From Halosimplex pelagicum (GTDB lineage: Archaea > Halobacteriota > Halobacteria > Halobacteriales > Haloarculaceae): a DNA stretch of 64,000 nucleotides. The notes beneath the pieces are model-generated. The model ran no database searches and was not told the DNA's origin. It worked only from the letters and a program-made list of their open reading frames with translations. The translations under genes and the position numbers were made by a program. Each line of letters begins with the position of its first letter. Position 1 is the first letter of the stretch. Location: assembly GCF_013415905.1 (NCBI RefSeq), contig NZ_CP058909.1, positions 2,170,001 to 2,234,000 of the forward strand, read 5' to 3'. Of the stretch, positions 28,114 to 37,181 are shown piece after piece.

Positions 28114-29970
28114 TTACCACGGAGAGTAGCTCTGCAGCATATTCTCCACTAACTCTTCTGCTCGCTCTCGATTACATCCTTTGTCTTCCATCAGCCGTTG
28201 AATCGCTGATTCCCGAACGATCTGGCCGATCACTTCCTCGAATGGCGAGAAGTCAGAGTGATTTACACCTGTCACAAGCCGCCGTCGTACCACGAATGCA
28301 TGGGCTAACGTCACCACCACGGCTTCGCGCCAAGATTTTCGGACAGCGCCTCACGAAGCAGGAGGTTCGTGAGGCGCCAGACGTTGTATATGACGACGCC
28401 GAGGGTGAAGTAGAGAAGACGCACGCGGTAGTCGGTAGAGGCTGCGGTCGGGAGGAAGTGGTGTTTGATCGTCTTGTATTTGCTTTCGATCTGCCAGCGC
28501 TGGCTGTACTGTGTGGTGAGTCCCATTGCCTGGTCCGGTGTAACGTCGCGATTGGTGGTGAAGACGGCGTATTTCCCGTCTTCTTCGGTCGAGGGGACGT
28601 ATATAAAACTGAGTTCGTGTGTGCGCCCGTCCACCGAGAGGCTCACCGCTCGCTCGACGGCTACGTCGGCGAGCGGGTGAGCCTCGATCTGTTCGATTTG
28701 CTCGATTTCGTCGGCGTAGACCGGCCTCGGAATGAGGTAGGTGATGTCACGTCGCGGACTTCCATGGCGTCGAACTCACGGTCAGCGAACAGCTTGTGGA
28801 TCTCGACGTGCTGGGTCGCTTGGTCGAGCAATCGTCGGACGATGTCGGCTTTCGAGTGACTGTCGACCTGGGAGGCGTCGCCTTCCCAGGCCGACGCCTC
28901 CCGGACCGGTTCGATCCCAAGGACGAGCGGTGTGTCCTGGCCGATGACCGTCAGCGTCGCGAATTTGTAGCTGCGCCCCTCTTTGTCGCCACTCACCATC
29001 TCGGGGAACTCCTCCTTTGGAACTTTCTCTTTGCCGTTGACGATGACGACGTCGTCGAGTTCGACGTCGTCATCGTCTTTGTAGGGCGAGGGGTAGAACT
29101 CCCAGTGAGTGATGTCAACTGCCGCGATGACGGGCTCGCGGAGCCCGTCAGTCGCGTCGAGTTCGTCGAGGAAACACTCCAGTCCCGCGTGGAACGGCTC
29201 GAGGACCGCATCACGGATCCGTTGCCAGTCTGGGGATCGCTCGCCGTCTGCAAAGTCGGCGAGCGACGTCTGCTCGGTAGGTGCTCCGATCTGTTTCATC
29301 GTCCGGAGGTGAGTATCGCCGTGGGGTGTTTTTTCCAGTCGCTGAGTCGGTCGAAGCGCCGACGTGGGGTCGTCGTCCCCACGTCGGCAAGGTTGAGGTA
29401 GGCCTGGCGTTCGAAAAACAGGTCGTCGGGATACTGCGCGTTGGCTGCGCGGTCGGTTTCGAAGGCATCGAGTCCGCGGTCACGAGCGGTCCGGATCGCC
29501 TGCATGATGTGCTCGTCAGTGACAGCCTCGTCACTGACTTCGCCGGGATCGAGACGTGGTTCGCCGTCTGAGACGATGTCGTGGTCGGCGGCCACCGCCC
29601 GTATTTCGCTGGCGGTGGCCTCGATCGCCTGGCGGTCGGTCAGCGAGAACCGGCGCCGCCACATGTAGTTGATCGCCTGCTGGGTCGGTGCTCGTCCGAG
29701 TTCGAACCGGATGAACACGTAGGCGGTCCCTTTCAGCCGGCGGTGGAGTTCGCTGTCGTTGAACCCGCGCGCGTGCTGGTAGAGGAACATCCGCACGACC
29801 GACTCGAACGCGAAGTCGGTCGTGCTGGTCCGTCCGTACTGGTCGGAAAACAGACTCTCCGAAACGTCGAGATCGGCGATCTCCCTGGTGATGTGGTCGT
29901 GGAGCGTGCACAGCTCTTCTGCCTGCTCGACGAGGCCATCCACCGCGACGTCTGTTTGTGGCGTCGGCAT
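28114..29970 (-). pseudogene. Large DDE transposase, about 600 codons, three frame breaks
   Basis: On the minus strand, MPTPQTDVAVDGLVEQAEEL leads a 224-codon frame. It breaks in a run of six A (GGAAAAAACAC, about 29330) and continues one frame back as MKQIGAPTEQTSLADFADG, containing VIAAVDITHWEFYPSPYKDD (catalytic Asp). A second break follows ADREFDAMEVRDV near 28755, and the continuation holds LTTQYSQRWQIESKYKTIKH (Glu region). A third break lies near 28320. The first break could be a programmed -1 slip. The other two look like true damage. I cannot name the ISH family. Confidence 0.75.
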
Positions 29971-30240
29971 AGCGGATGCCGACGCCGCTCTCGACTGAGA
30001 GTCCCGATTAGTCGTCGTATCGCTACCCTAGTGCTTTGTATTCTGCCATCCTCCGAACCTGTGCAGCGCCACCGCGAAAAGATAATATAGCGAGATGTGA
30101 TTTATAGATCAGAATACCCGGCTTAGAGGGGCTACAACACCCGATTTTAGCCGAATAGACGTGATGGCGATTTACTATGTCTTAACGCGAAAAGACACAG
30201 TAACTATTAGTGAGAGGCCACCGTCCCCCGATCCGAACCG
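29971..30240. other. Region upstream of the integrase
   Basis: It includes an A/T patch GATAATATAG near 30080-30090 and no gene. The integrase start at 30241 follows a C-rich leader without a clear Shine-Dalgarno sequence. Confidence 0.4.
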
Positions 30241-31374
30241 ATGACAGACGCCAAGACCGGGGGTTTAGACGCCGAAACCGCCATCGAGGCCGCGATCGAC
30301 GCGCGACTCGCCAGCCTCGACTCGGGGAACTACCGAGCGAACAACGAGCTCGTCCTCAGCGTGTTCGCGGAGTACCTCACGGACCACCGTAGCGTCACGA
30401 CCCTCGAAGACTTGGACGTGCTCGACTGCCGGCGGTACGCTCAGTGGCTTCGCGAGCGCGCCCGTGATGACGAGGACGACCTTTCGGCGGCTTCTGCGCA
30501 CGCGAACGGTCCATACTTCACCATCGTCCGGGCCTTCCTCGGCTGGTGCGTCGACGACGAACGCCTCGACGCGAATCCCGCCCGGCCAAATCGGGTGAAA
30601 CAGGAACTCCCGGAGCATCACGGCGATCACGATCGCCAGTTCTGGTCTGTCGAAGCTCGTGACGCGTTGCTCGAATTCGTCGACAAACGTGCACACGACG
30701 CACTCGATGAATCAGACGACACACGAGAGCGAGCCTTCCGGGATAGAGCAATCGTGACCACGCTCGCGCTCACTGGCGCTCGTGGCGCTGAGCTGTTCAA
30801 TGATCCACGTGACGAATACCGCAATGGACTCCGCTGGAGCGACGTTGACCTCGGCCAAGGCGTCGCCGAGTTATTCGGGAAGACCCGCGAGCGACAGTTG
30901 ATCCCCCTGACTGACCAGGTTGTCGAGAGTCTCGAACGATACCGGTCCGTCCTCGAACCCGGGACAGTGGACTGGCCGGTGTTCCCGACGCGACACCACC
31001 CGTCACTTGCTCAATCCGCCAAGGACGGGCTCAGAGAGCAAGGATGGGATGATGATGCTATTGAGTCAGCGCTGAACGAGGCGACCGCGATGGAACTCCT
31101 TCGAGAGCACGAGAACACGCCGCCGCCCCTCTCAAAGAATGGGGCCCGATCGCTGATGAAACGGCTATGTGGGAGTGCCGATGTCGATATCGACGGCGAG
31201 TATCTGAAGCCTCACGGAGGACGGAGAGGTCTCGGAAGTGACCTCTACGCCCAAGACGCCGAACTTGCACAGGAAACCCTCCGACATGAGTCGATAGAAA
31301 CTACCCACGAATCCTACCGAGAGCAGAACGCAATCGAGCGGCGTGAGCGTCTAGAGCAGGCTCTCAACGAATAG
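30241..31374 (+). CDS. Tyrosine recombinase / XerC-D-like integrase
   Basis: 377 residues. An N-terminal SAM-like DNA-binding domain (about 1-130) contains YRANNELVLSVFAEYLTDHR. The catalytic domain has Arg181 in TGARGAEL, Lys in ELFGKTRERQ, His325 and Arg328 in KPHGGRRGLG, His349 in TLRHESIETTH, and the nucleophile candidate Tyr359 in ESYREQ. All active-site positions are present. It may integrate a mobile element or resolve multimers of the replicon. The close partition module downstream (ParA and iterons) suggests maintenance of the same element. No attachment site was identified. Confidence 0.9.
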   Translation: MTDAKTGGLDAETAIEAAIDARLASLDSGNYRANNELVLSVFAEYLTDHRSVTTLEDLDVLDCRRYAQWLRERARDDEDDLSAASAHANGPYFTIVRAFLGWCVDDERLDANPARPNRVKQELPEHHGDHDRQFWSVEARDALLEFVDKRAHDALDESDDTRERAFRDRAIVTTLALTGARGAELFNDPRDEYRNGLRWSDVDLGQGVAELFGKTRERQLIPLTDQVVESLERYRSVLEPGTVDWPVFPTRHHPSLAQSAKDGLREQGWDDDAIESALNEATAMELLREHENTPPPLSKNGARSLMKRLCGSADVDIDGEYLKPHGGRRGLGSDLYAQDAELAQETLRHESIETTHESYREQNAIERRERLEQALNE

Positions 31375-31509
31375 ACTGAACGTCGACCGGGAAATCAAGA
31401 ATTCTCAAATACTGTTTTATCTTGCTTGGAGATGTCTGGTCGGCCGGTCTCATGAGGTCCTGAATACGAACTCCGAATCGGCCTCAAATCACACCCGACC
31501 GCCCCGATA

Positions 31510-31860
31510 TGTTACAGACATCTATTACAGAGAATATTTACAGGCCAGTGTTACAGGTGGTGGGTGCATCATCCAGTTACAGATCTCTGGGTGTGCAACT
31601 CGGAGAATATCTGTGGCAGAAGTATGTAACAGACCTCTATAACAGATAGTCGTTATAGAAGGCCGCCACAGACGAATGTCGAAGAAAATTTGACGCCACT
31701 ACAGGGTCGTCTCGAAGTCCAGATGCTAGAATATGCCCCTCATACCACTAATGACGGCCCATTCTCGAAATAGATCCCGACACACGATCGTCGCTTGCAT
31801 CTGTAACAAACATCTGTAACTGATTTCTGTAACAGATATTCTGCCCGCTCGTCTGACACA
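31510..31860. repeat. TGTWACAGA iteron array upstream of parA
   Basis: Variants of TGTTACAG / CTGTAACA occur about a dozen times in 350 bp. A left cluster has copies starting at 31510, 31524, 31537 and 31549. A middle cluster lies at 31575-31584 and 31610-31646 in both orientations. A right cluster starts at 31801, 31814 and 31827, with a diverged copy near 31854. Spacing within clusters is 12-14 bases. The right cluster abuts the TATA-like box of parA. The array is best read as the ParA/partner operator and a candidate partition centromere, or as replication-origin iterons. Confidence 0.8.
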
Positions 31861-31868
31861 GATTTATG
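31861..31868 (+). promoter_or_regulatory. Probable TATA box of parA
   Basis: GATTTATG lies 25-32 bases before the ATG at 31893, the spacing expected for a nearly leaderless haloarchaeal transcript. The last iterons (31801-31860) directly cover the BRE side, so a protein bound there would block transcription factor B/TBP binding. Autoregulation is inferred. Confidence 0.5.
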
Positions 31869-31892
31869 TTGAGCTGCACAGATAGGGAGAGT

Positions 31893-32888
31893 ATGATAAC
31901 GGCCGTAGTCTACTCGGAATCAGGCGGGACGTTTAAGACGACGATGACAGCCAACGTCGCGGTAGCGCTAGAGCGGATGGGACAGAAGACGCTCGTGATC
32001 GACCTTGACCCACAGGAGGGGAACCTCACGAGCCTCTTCGACGTTGGCGCGCATCGAAGCGATCCAGACGCGGACAATCTTGTCAAGCACATCCTCGACA
32101 TGCCGGACGGAAAATTCGAGGACCTGATCGAGACTTCCGATGAGGGGATAGACATCATTCCGAGTCACGATATGCTTGGTGACTTCACTTCCAATCTGGA
32201 ACAAAAAATCTCCTACGAGACAGGGATGAAGAACATGAGCCGTGAGGAGTATCCACGATTCGAACTCCTGTATGAGCTGCTCTGGGATAAAGAGGAGATG
32301 CACGAGGAATACGATGCCGTTCTCATTGACCCGAATGCGCGAGCGGAAGACCTCCTCTACAACGCTATATTCGCACTCCGAACACTTGTCGCGCCGGTAA
32401 AACCCGCCGGGAAGGGGAACCTGAGTCTGGACGGTCTCGAGGAGTTGGTCGGGAACATGGAGTCCGAATTGGAAATCGAGATCGGCCTCTCTTGTGTCGT
32501 TCCCTCGGGCGTCGGGCAGACCAACGCACACCAGCAGTACCAACAGCAGTTCCAGAACACGGAGGCGTTCGCGACTCCAGTTACGATCGGGAACCGGGAG
32601 AGCCTCATGGATGCCATGTGGGAAGCCAGAGGATCGGCGTTCAAAGTGGTCGAACAGCGGTGGAAAACCTTCGAGAAAGACGGAGAAATGGTGAGCGAAG
32701 CAGGACAGCGACGCGTGCGTGACAGGGAAATCGAGACGTTACGGAAACTGTACGAACTCGCTCGATTCATCGCGACCGAGACGTTCGACACGGAGATTGA
32801 CCCGATACTTGAACTCGATATTCGAGACCACGAGAAGCAGACAATCGACCTGCGAAATGACGAATCAGTGGAGGCGACTTCTGCATGA
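31893..32888 (+). CDS. parA: ParA/Soj-family partition ATPase
   Basis: 331 residues from ATG 31893; upstream in-frame residues are not family-like. The deviant Walker A is SESGGTFKTT (residues 8-17). It lacks the usual second-position Lys and has Phe where Gly is common, a form I recall from haloarchaeal plasmid ParA proteins. Walker A' is LVIDLDPQEGN (Asp37, Asp39) and Walker B is AVLIDPNARAEDL. Such ATPases move or anchor plasmid DNA through a DNA-binding partner and often repress their own operon. The stop overlaps the partner gene by four bases. No repH or orc/cdc6 initiator gene lies in this window. Confidence 0.9.
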   Translation: MITAVVYSESGGTFKTTMTANVAVALERMGQKTLVIDLDPQEGNLTSLFDVGAHRSDPDADNLVKHILDMPDGKFEDLIETSDEGIDIIPSHDMLGDFTSNLEQKISYETGMKNMSREEYPRFELLYELLWDKEEMHEEYDAVLIDPNARAEDLLYNAIFALRTLVAPVKPAGKGNLSLDGLEELVGNMESELEIEIGLSCVVPSGVGQTNAHQQYQQQFQNTEAFATPVTIGNRESLMDAMWEARGSAFKVVEQRWKTFEKDGEMVSEAGQRRVRDREIETLRKLYELARFIATETFDTEIDPILELDIRDHEKQTIDLRNDESVEATSA

Positions 32889-33361
32889 ATAACTTCAAAT
32901 CCGGTTCCGGTAACCTCGACTTCGGCGGCGACGGCGACGAGTCAGCCGAAGAGGAGTCACCGGACGAGAAGACAGATACACACGACGAACAGACCGGTTC
33001 CAGATCACCTGACCAAGCTCACGCTGACCAGACAGGTCGAGAGTCATCATCAGCGGAACGGTCCACCGATGAACAGCCACCTGAGACCGAATCAGCGGGA
33101 TCGACCACTCCTTCGGAAGAATATCCGTACTTCGTTCGGCGGAATAACGTTGGCGACGAACGAGGCACACGTCTCGAGATCCACGTCCGTGATCGAGTCG
33201 CTGATCAAGAAGCAGAATTCCGAAACGAGCTCGCGGAGCTGCTTGGCACGAGCGAGATCTCGAAGACCGATGCCCGAGAGTTCGCCCTGATCGCTGCGTT
33301 TCACCATCCAGAACGAGTCGCTGATCTGATGCGGGAGGAGGGATTCGGGACTCTCGATTGA
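32885..33361 (+). CDS. Probable ParA partner protein (acidic linker plus C-terminal DNA-binding-like domain)
   Basis: 158 residues, starting in an ATGA overlap with parA, so the two are co-translated. Residues 1-75 are low-complexity, Asp/Glu/Ser/Thr-rich and probably disordered. The conserved-looking C-terminal half begins YPYFVRRNNVGDERGTRLEI and continues with short helices (FRNELAELLGTSEISKTDAR). It has no classic ParB nuclease-like domain. Position and pairing suggest the centromere-binding adaptor that recognises the iterons upstream, as RHH or small adaptors do in other par systems. This role is inferred. Confidence 0.65.
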   Translation: MNNFKSGSGNLDFGGDGDESAEEESPDEKTDTHDEQTGSRSPDQAHADQTGRESSSAERSTDEQPPETESAGSTTPSEEYPYFVRRNNVGDERGTRLEIHVRDRVADQEAEFRNELAELLGTSEISKTDAREFALIAAFHHPERVADLMREEGFGTLD

Positions 33362-33436
33362 AGCATCCAGTGGTCATGTTTCGGATGATTCGACGCATTC
33401 TGGTCGGCTGAAGCAGTCCTCACCTGTCACCAGACT

Positions 33437-33511
33437 ATGTCGGAGTGGATATACGAAGACCAAGCCCTTGACCGAACAGCTTTTCGAATTAAAATTCGTC
33501 CTCCGCAATAG
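33437..33511 (+). other. Possible 24-codon ORF
   Basis: ATG 33437 opens a short frame starting MSEWIYEDQALDRTAF and ending KIRPPQ. It may be the head of a lost gene. Evidence is limited to its acidic haloarchaeal-like composition. Confidence 0.2.
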
Positions 33512-33609
33512 TCGACTGGAAGACCTTCGATAGTCCATCCTATTATAATACTACACCTCTGACCACGAGTGTCTCTCCTAACCTCTTGCACTCTATGGCT
33601 TCACACCAT

Positions 33610-33793
33610 CTATTCGGGTAGTTCTTTACGGCCAGTTCGAACACACTCCCAACACGGGAACTCACCGATACACTCTGAGCACCCCTCCTCATCACGTATC
33701 TCGCTCTCGTCCTGCAATGGGTCGGCCTTGTTTAGACGCCGAATTGCGGGCTGTTGAGAGCCTGTGTCCCAATCAGAGATGAACAGACGTCGT
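33610..33793 (-). pseudogene. C-terminal fragment of a small zinc-ribbon protein
   Basis: The minus frame contains IRRLNKADPLQDESEIRDEE, then GCSECIGEFPCWECVRTG, and ends KELPE-stop at 33610-33612. Four Cys in CxxC...CxxC spacing suggest a zinc site. An in-frame stop lies directly upstream at about 33794 and no ATG or GTG opens the frame, so the N-terminus is lost. Function unknown. Confidence 0.4.
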
Positions 33794-34061
33794 CAGCTCG
33801 GCTCGTCGGATTGTCTCGACGGGCCAAATTGCCTGGTTGCTGTACTCAATCCAAGCTGCTCAGGTCGATCTCAACTCGGAAATTGCCGAGACTCGTCGAC
33901 TACTCCGTCTCGACGGCTCGGAAAAACATGCTCTCAACCGCTCATACCAGCGTCTAAACACGGCACTCCTAGAGTGTTCTAGAACGAATCACGAGGCAGT
34001 TGATTTCAGGGTCGTTGGAGATGAATCCGTTGCTCAGTGTGCGTTGCGAACACATCGATAG
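33783..34061 (+). pseudogene. Helical ORF lacking a start codon, unknown
   Basis: The open frame between a TGA at 33780 and TAG at 34059-34061 contains IVSTGQIAWLLYSIQAAQVD and an amphipathic helix LNSEIAETRRLLRLDGSEKH. No ATG or GTG is available near its beginning; TTG 33837 is the only conventional alternative. It reads like the end of a truncated gene. No family recognised. Confidence 0.3.
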
Positions 34062-34231
34062 TACCCTATCTTTATCTACTTCGAGAACCTTTTCTTTTTC
34101 ACGGCTTCGTATTCGCAATATTCGTCCACCTGCCCGATGGTGGCCTCCCTGCTGTTGGGGTGCTCGCATGGTGTGGTTTCCACGCGGTTCGAATATCCAG
34201 TCATTCGAACCGCAACACGTCAGCCATCACA

Positions 34232-34567
34232 GTGCCAGCACATCACGATAATTCCGCCGAGTCCGACGACAGTATTGACCTCGAACATGCCACTGAGACA
34301 ATCCTCCAGTTTCTCGCCAACCGCGACGGGCCAGTCGAGAACCTGACGCTCATCTCAATCGCTGTTCGGGAAGAGGAAGTCCAATGCCGAGACCTCGAAC
34401 CAAGCGACCTCTCGATCCCAGCAGTCCATGAGCAAGTAACGACAACGCATCTCCCCGACCTCTCCCGCGAGGGACTCATCAATTACGACCGAACCGATGA
34501 GATTGCGGAACTTGAAAAAGCAGCCGAAGACATTGATGCGGTCTCCCAACAGGAGCACTCTGAGTAA
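34232..34567 (+). CDS. Haloarchaeal winged-helix protein (DUF7344-like)
   Basis: 111 residues if started at GTG 34232. The in-frame sequence further upstream is hydrophobic and of different character and is probably not coding. The core ATETILQFLANRDGPVENLT, then IPAVHEQVTTTHLPDLSREG and LINYDRTDEIAELE, follows the layout of the small winged-helix DUF7344 domain (helix, HTH with HxxLPxL, wing with YD). Likely a cytosolic transcriptional regulator of unknown target. It lies downstream of the par genes and decayed ORFs. Confidence 0.55.
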   Translation: MPAHHDNSAESDDSIDLEHATETILQFLANRDGPVENLTLISIAVREEEVQCRDLEPSDLSIPAVHEQVTTTHLPDLSREGLINYDRTDEIAELEKAAEDIDAVSQQEHSE

Positions 34568-34625
34568 CCCAGCAGTGACATTGAGATCTGCAACTGCTAA
34601 TTCATCCTGCTGTTCTGTGTATTGT

Positions 34626-34694
34626 CTGTACTGACCGATTGCGGCAAGATAATTTCAACGGAGAGTGACTGAATCAACTGCTCACTGTGCCTGC
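34626..34694. repeat. 69-bp perfect direct repeat, left copy
   Basis: Identical over 69 bases to 37608-37676, in the same orientation, with the match ending sharply on both sides. It begins CTGTACTGACCGATTGCGGC and ends CTCACTGTGCCTGC. The two copies enclose about 2.9 kb carrying DUF7522, lipoprotein, HTH and exporter genes. Confidence 0.95.
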
Positions 34695-34705
34695 TTTCTG
34701 AGCGC

Positions 34706-35074
34706 TTACTCTTGGAGAAAGTTTTCACAATCAGATGCGAAACTGTGCAGGTTCTGCGCGGCCGTAGGGTCAAGCGTAACGAGCGTGTCTTCGCGGTCTC
34801 GCGGGAAAACGAGTGCCACAACATTCTCAAAGCAGACGACCTGACAGTAGAGCCCTCCCGCTGATTCAATCGCAGCCTCCGAATGAGCGAGTGACGCATA
34901 TTTGCGCGCGTCATCGATAATAGAATCGAACTCTCTATTCGAGTACTTTTGGGCGACATCTTTGCGGACGTACTCGGCAGTATACCCCTCGTCAGTGAAT
35001 TCGACGACGAGCCGAAGGGTATCGCCCGCCTGTCGTTTCAGAAACTGAGTGAACGGATCCGGCTGAGAAGACAT
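34706..35074 (-). CDS. DUF7522-like haloarchaeal protein
   Basis: 122 residues, soluble and acidic. TLRLVVEFTDEGYTAEYVRK at the N-terminus and SAGGLYCQVVCFENVVALVF in the middle fit the conserved pattern I associate with DUF7522. No catalytic motif is apparent. It lies just inside the left 69-bp repeat. The ATG at 35074 has no competing upstream start. Function unknown. Confidence 0.6.
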   Translation of the reverse strand: MSSQPDPFTQFLKRQAGDTLRLVVEFTDEGYTAEYVRKDVAQKYSNREFDSIIDDARKYASLAHSEAAIESAGGLYCQVVCFENVVALVFPRDREDTLVTLDPTAAQNLHSFASDCENFLQE

Positions 35075-35382
35075 AATGCAGTTTGACGCATACCCACCTG
35101 AAAAAGATGGCTTCTCTGCCCAGTTGAATTCCTAACGTAACAGAGCATCCATTGAGTTCAGTGAGTCTCAGGGTCACATAGAACAATTCACAAAGGTGTT
35201 AGTTTCATGACTGCTGGAGGTGAATCATCGGCTCAGTTAGTCTGCTGTACTGAGCAGAGCCGAGTCTGGGGAGAGAACCGGGGCGTTAATCTCAGTGGAC
35301 TATTCTTTGAACTCCCTGCTCAGTAGGTCTGCGACTGTATCTCTTGGTTGGGATGAGAACAGTAGCGACGGCCGTCCCGCTA
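35075..35382. other. Intergenic stretch without a supported gene
   Basis: No motif was recognised between DUF7522 and the lipoprotein gene. Confidence 0.5.
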
Positions 35383-36342
35383 TTAGGGGGACTCGCTCGT
35401 CGAGTTTGTCTCGATGTCACAGGCCATGAGTGTCGAAACGGCACTCGCCGTGAGTTCTCCCGCATCGTCGATCTCCGCGCGCGTTGAAGACCGGTTACAG
35501 TCGAAGTTATCGGGCGTGACCTGTTCGGTGACGGTCGTCTCGGTTTCGAGCACACCCATCGACAGGGAGTACGTATCGCGCTCGCTGAGCGTGATCAGGA
35601 CAGTACCCTCGGGTTCGACCGTGTAGACGCCGTCGAATTGCGCTGTCGAGTCCTTTTCGACGAGGACCCGCGTCGTCCACGTCTCCTCCGATGGGTTCCG
35701 GAGCATGAGCGTGTGGCTGCCTTTCCCCGTGTCTGCGGGAATCGGGTCGTCACCGAGTGTTTCCGATGCAGATTCACGAGCAGCAACGTGCTCGCTCACG
35801 ACGCCCTGGCACGCCATCTGCGTCGAAATACCCATCGAGTCGAGTGTTTCGTCGTCCTGAACGCTGATCCTCGTCTTGGTCACGTTACAGGTGAACTGGC
35901 CGGGTTCGACGGTAATCTCTTCCGTCGCATCTAGCTCAGGAACGGTCACACGAGCGGTGTACGTGTCGAGATCGGTGATCGACGCCACAATACTCGCGTT
36001 CGCTTCGAGTTCCACGGATTCCTCGAACACGGTCTCGTCAGCCGTCGAAACCGTCATCGTCCCTTGATGGGACTGCGCCGTCGGATTCCCGAACGCGACG
36101 TGGTGGGGAGTTCTGAGCCCGCGTTCGTCAAGCGATTCGGTCCCGATGGTTCGCTCGACAGTGTCATCGGCGGCGACGTGTGTACGCTCCGGCTCTTGTT
36201 CAGTGTCGGTTTGCGTGTCCTCAGAGGTTGGTGTCTCGGAATCTGTCGGCGGTGAGCTGCTCGATCCAGCTTGAGAGGTACAGCCGGCGACTGCGGTTGT
36301 GAGACCAATTCCTGCGCTTGCCAGAAACGTTCGCCGTTTCAT
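35383..36342 (-). CDS. Secreted lipoprotein with two tandem Cys-containing domains, unknown
   Basis: 319 residues. The signal MKRRTFLASAGIGLTTAVAGC has twin Arg at 3-4 and lipobox AGC (Cys21), so export by Tat and lipid anchoring are expected. A Ser/Thr/Glu-rich linker follows to about 65. The mature part is an internal duplication of about 130 residues. Each copy has a beta-rich segment, then a block with two Cys: FTCNVTKTRISVQDDETLDS...MACQ in the first and FDCNRSSTRAEIDDAGELTA...MACD in the second. The Cys pairs could form one disulfide per repeat. It is probably an Ig-like surface protein. Confidence 0.75.
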   Translation of the reverse strand: MKRRTFLASAGIGLTTAVAGCTSQAGSSSSPPTDSETPTSEDTQTDTEQEPERTHVAADDTVERTIGTESLDERGLRTPHHVAFGNPTAQSHQGTMTVSTADETVFEESVELEANASIVASITDLDTYTARVTVPELDATEEITVEPGQFTCNVTKTRISVQDDETLDSMGISTQMACQGVVSEHVAARESASETLGDDPIPADTGKGSHTLMLRNPSEETWTTRVLVEKDSTAQFDGVYTVEPEGTVLITLSERDTYSLSMGVLETETTVTEQVTPDNFDCNRSSTRAEIDDAGELTASAVSTLMACDIETNSTSESP

Positions 36343-36414
36343 ATACTCCCATTAGAGGGGCCACGTATCGTCCTATCCCAGATTCAAGTACATCTTTGAG
36401 TCCCGGATACTCAC

Positions 36415-37058
36415 TCACGCTGAGTGGGCGTGATTCCGTGCTGGGCGATACGTCCCCCAGTACCAAGCAACGAGGAGGGACAGGATCAGGAAGATACCGA
36501 TTCCCAGCACGACTCCACCAGGCCCGGTCGCAAACGTTGCGAGCGTCTCCCATATGGTTGGGTCGGGTTGCTGAACAGGGGGCGCACCAGCCCGGGGCGA
36601 CGAGGCCGGTGTCGGTACTGACCGGCGTGTATGGGCAATTACACTAACGACTCCGACGATACCCACTGCGCCGAATACGCGACCCAACGCCGTCGTGAGC
36701 GATGGGGTTGTTCGTTCTGCCCCCGCGAAGAGTACGAGCGCGCTATTGGTCGGCGCATACACGTCCATTTCCCTCCCCTGCTCGGAATACCACGTCTCGA
36801 CGACCGCCACTAAGTCTGCGTCCTGGAGTCGGTTGAGATGATAGCTGATATTTTGTACCGAGGAATCGAGTTCAGTTGCGATCTCCGACGCCGTCGTTGG
36901 TTCTGAGTATATCTGTTGAGGATGCGGCGTGCGGTTGTTGAGGAAACTGCTGAAAAAATCTGTTCGGCTGACTCATCTTCGAAGTCAACGAGCTTCGGTT
37001 CCAAACCACGATCCGAAGCTGTTTGCGGGGTAGGTTTCAGGGGTAATAATGAGGACAT
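36415..37058 (-). pseudogene. HTH (ArsR-like) regulator with two membrane helices, one frameshift
   Basis: The first frame (37058 to about 36920) encodes FEDESAEQIFSAVSSTTARR followed by Ile-Leu. A single missing base near 36920 shifts the frame. The second frame resumes QQIYSEPTTASEIATELDSS and VQNISYHLNRLQDADLVAVV, the recognition helix and wing, then GREMDVYAPTN. Two hydrophobic helices follow (FGAVGIVGVVSVIA and VVLGIGIFLILSLLVAWYW). Joining the frames gives an uninterrupted membrane-anchored regulator of about 214 residues. A sequencing error cannot be excluded. Confidence 0.8.
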
Positions 37059-37181
37059 TGTTGTCTGATTCGCTTGCAGTGGTATGTGGTTGGTGAAGAG
37101 TAAAAGCGGTATTTGAGTCCAATTCTTGGCGAACTATTCTACTTCGAGACCCCATATACGATAATCAACAAACGTCGTTCG

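Noticed and set aside
28053-28859. Plus-strand 268-codon frame
   Set aside because: Antisense to the large transposase pseudogene, whose frames carry the catalytic motifs.
31375-31870. Iteron region considered as a CRISPR array
   Set aside because: Repeats are only 8-10 bp, occur in both orientations with 12-14 bp spacing, and there are no unique spacers of constant length or cas genes.
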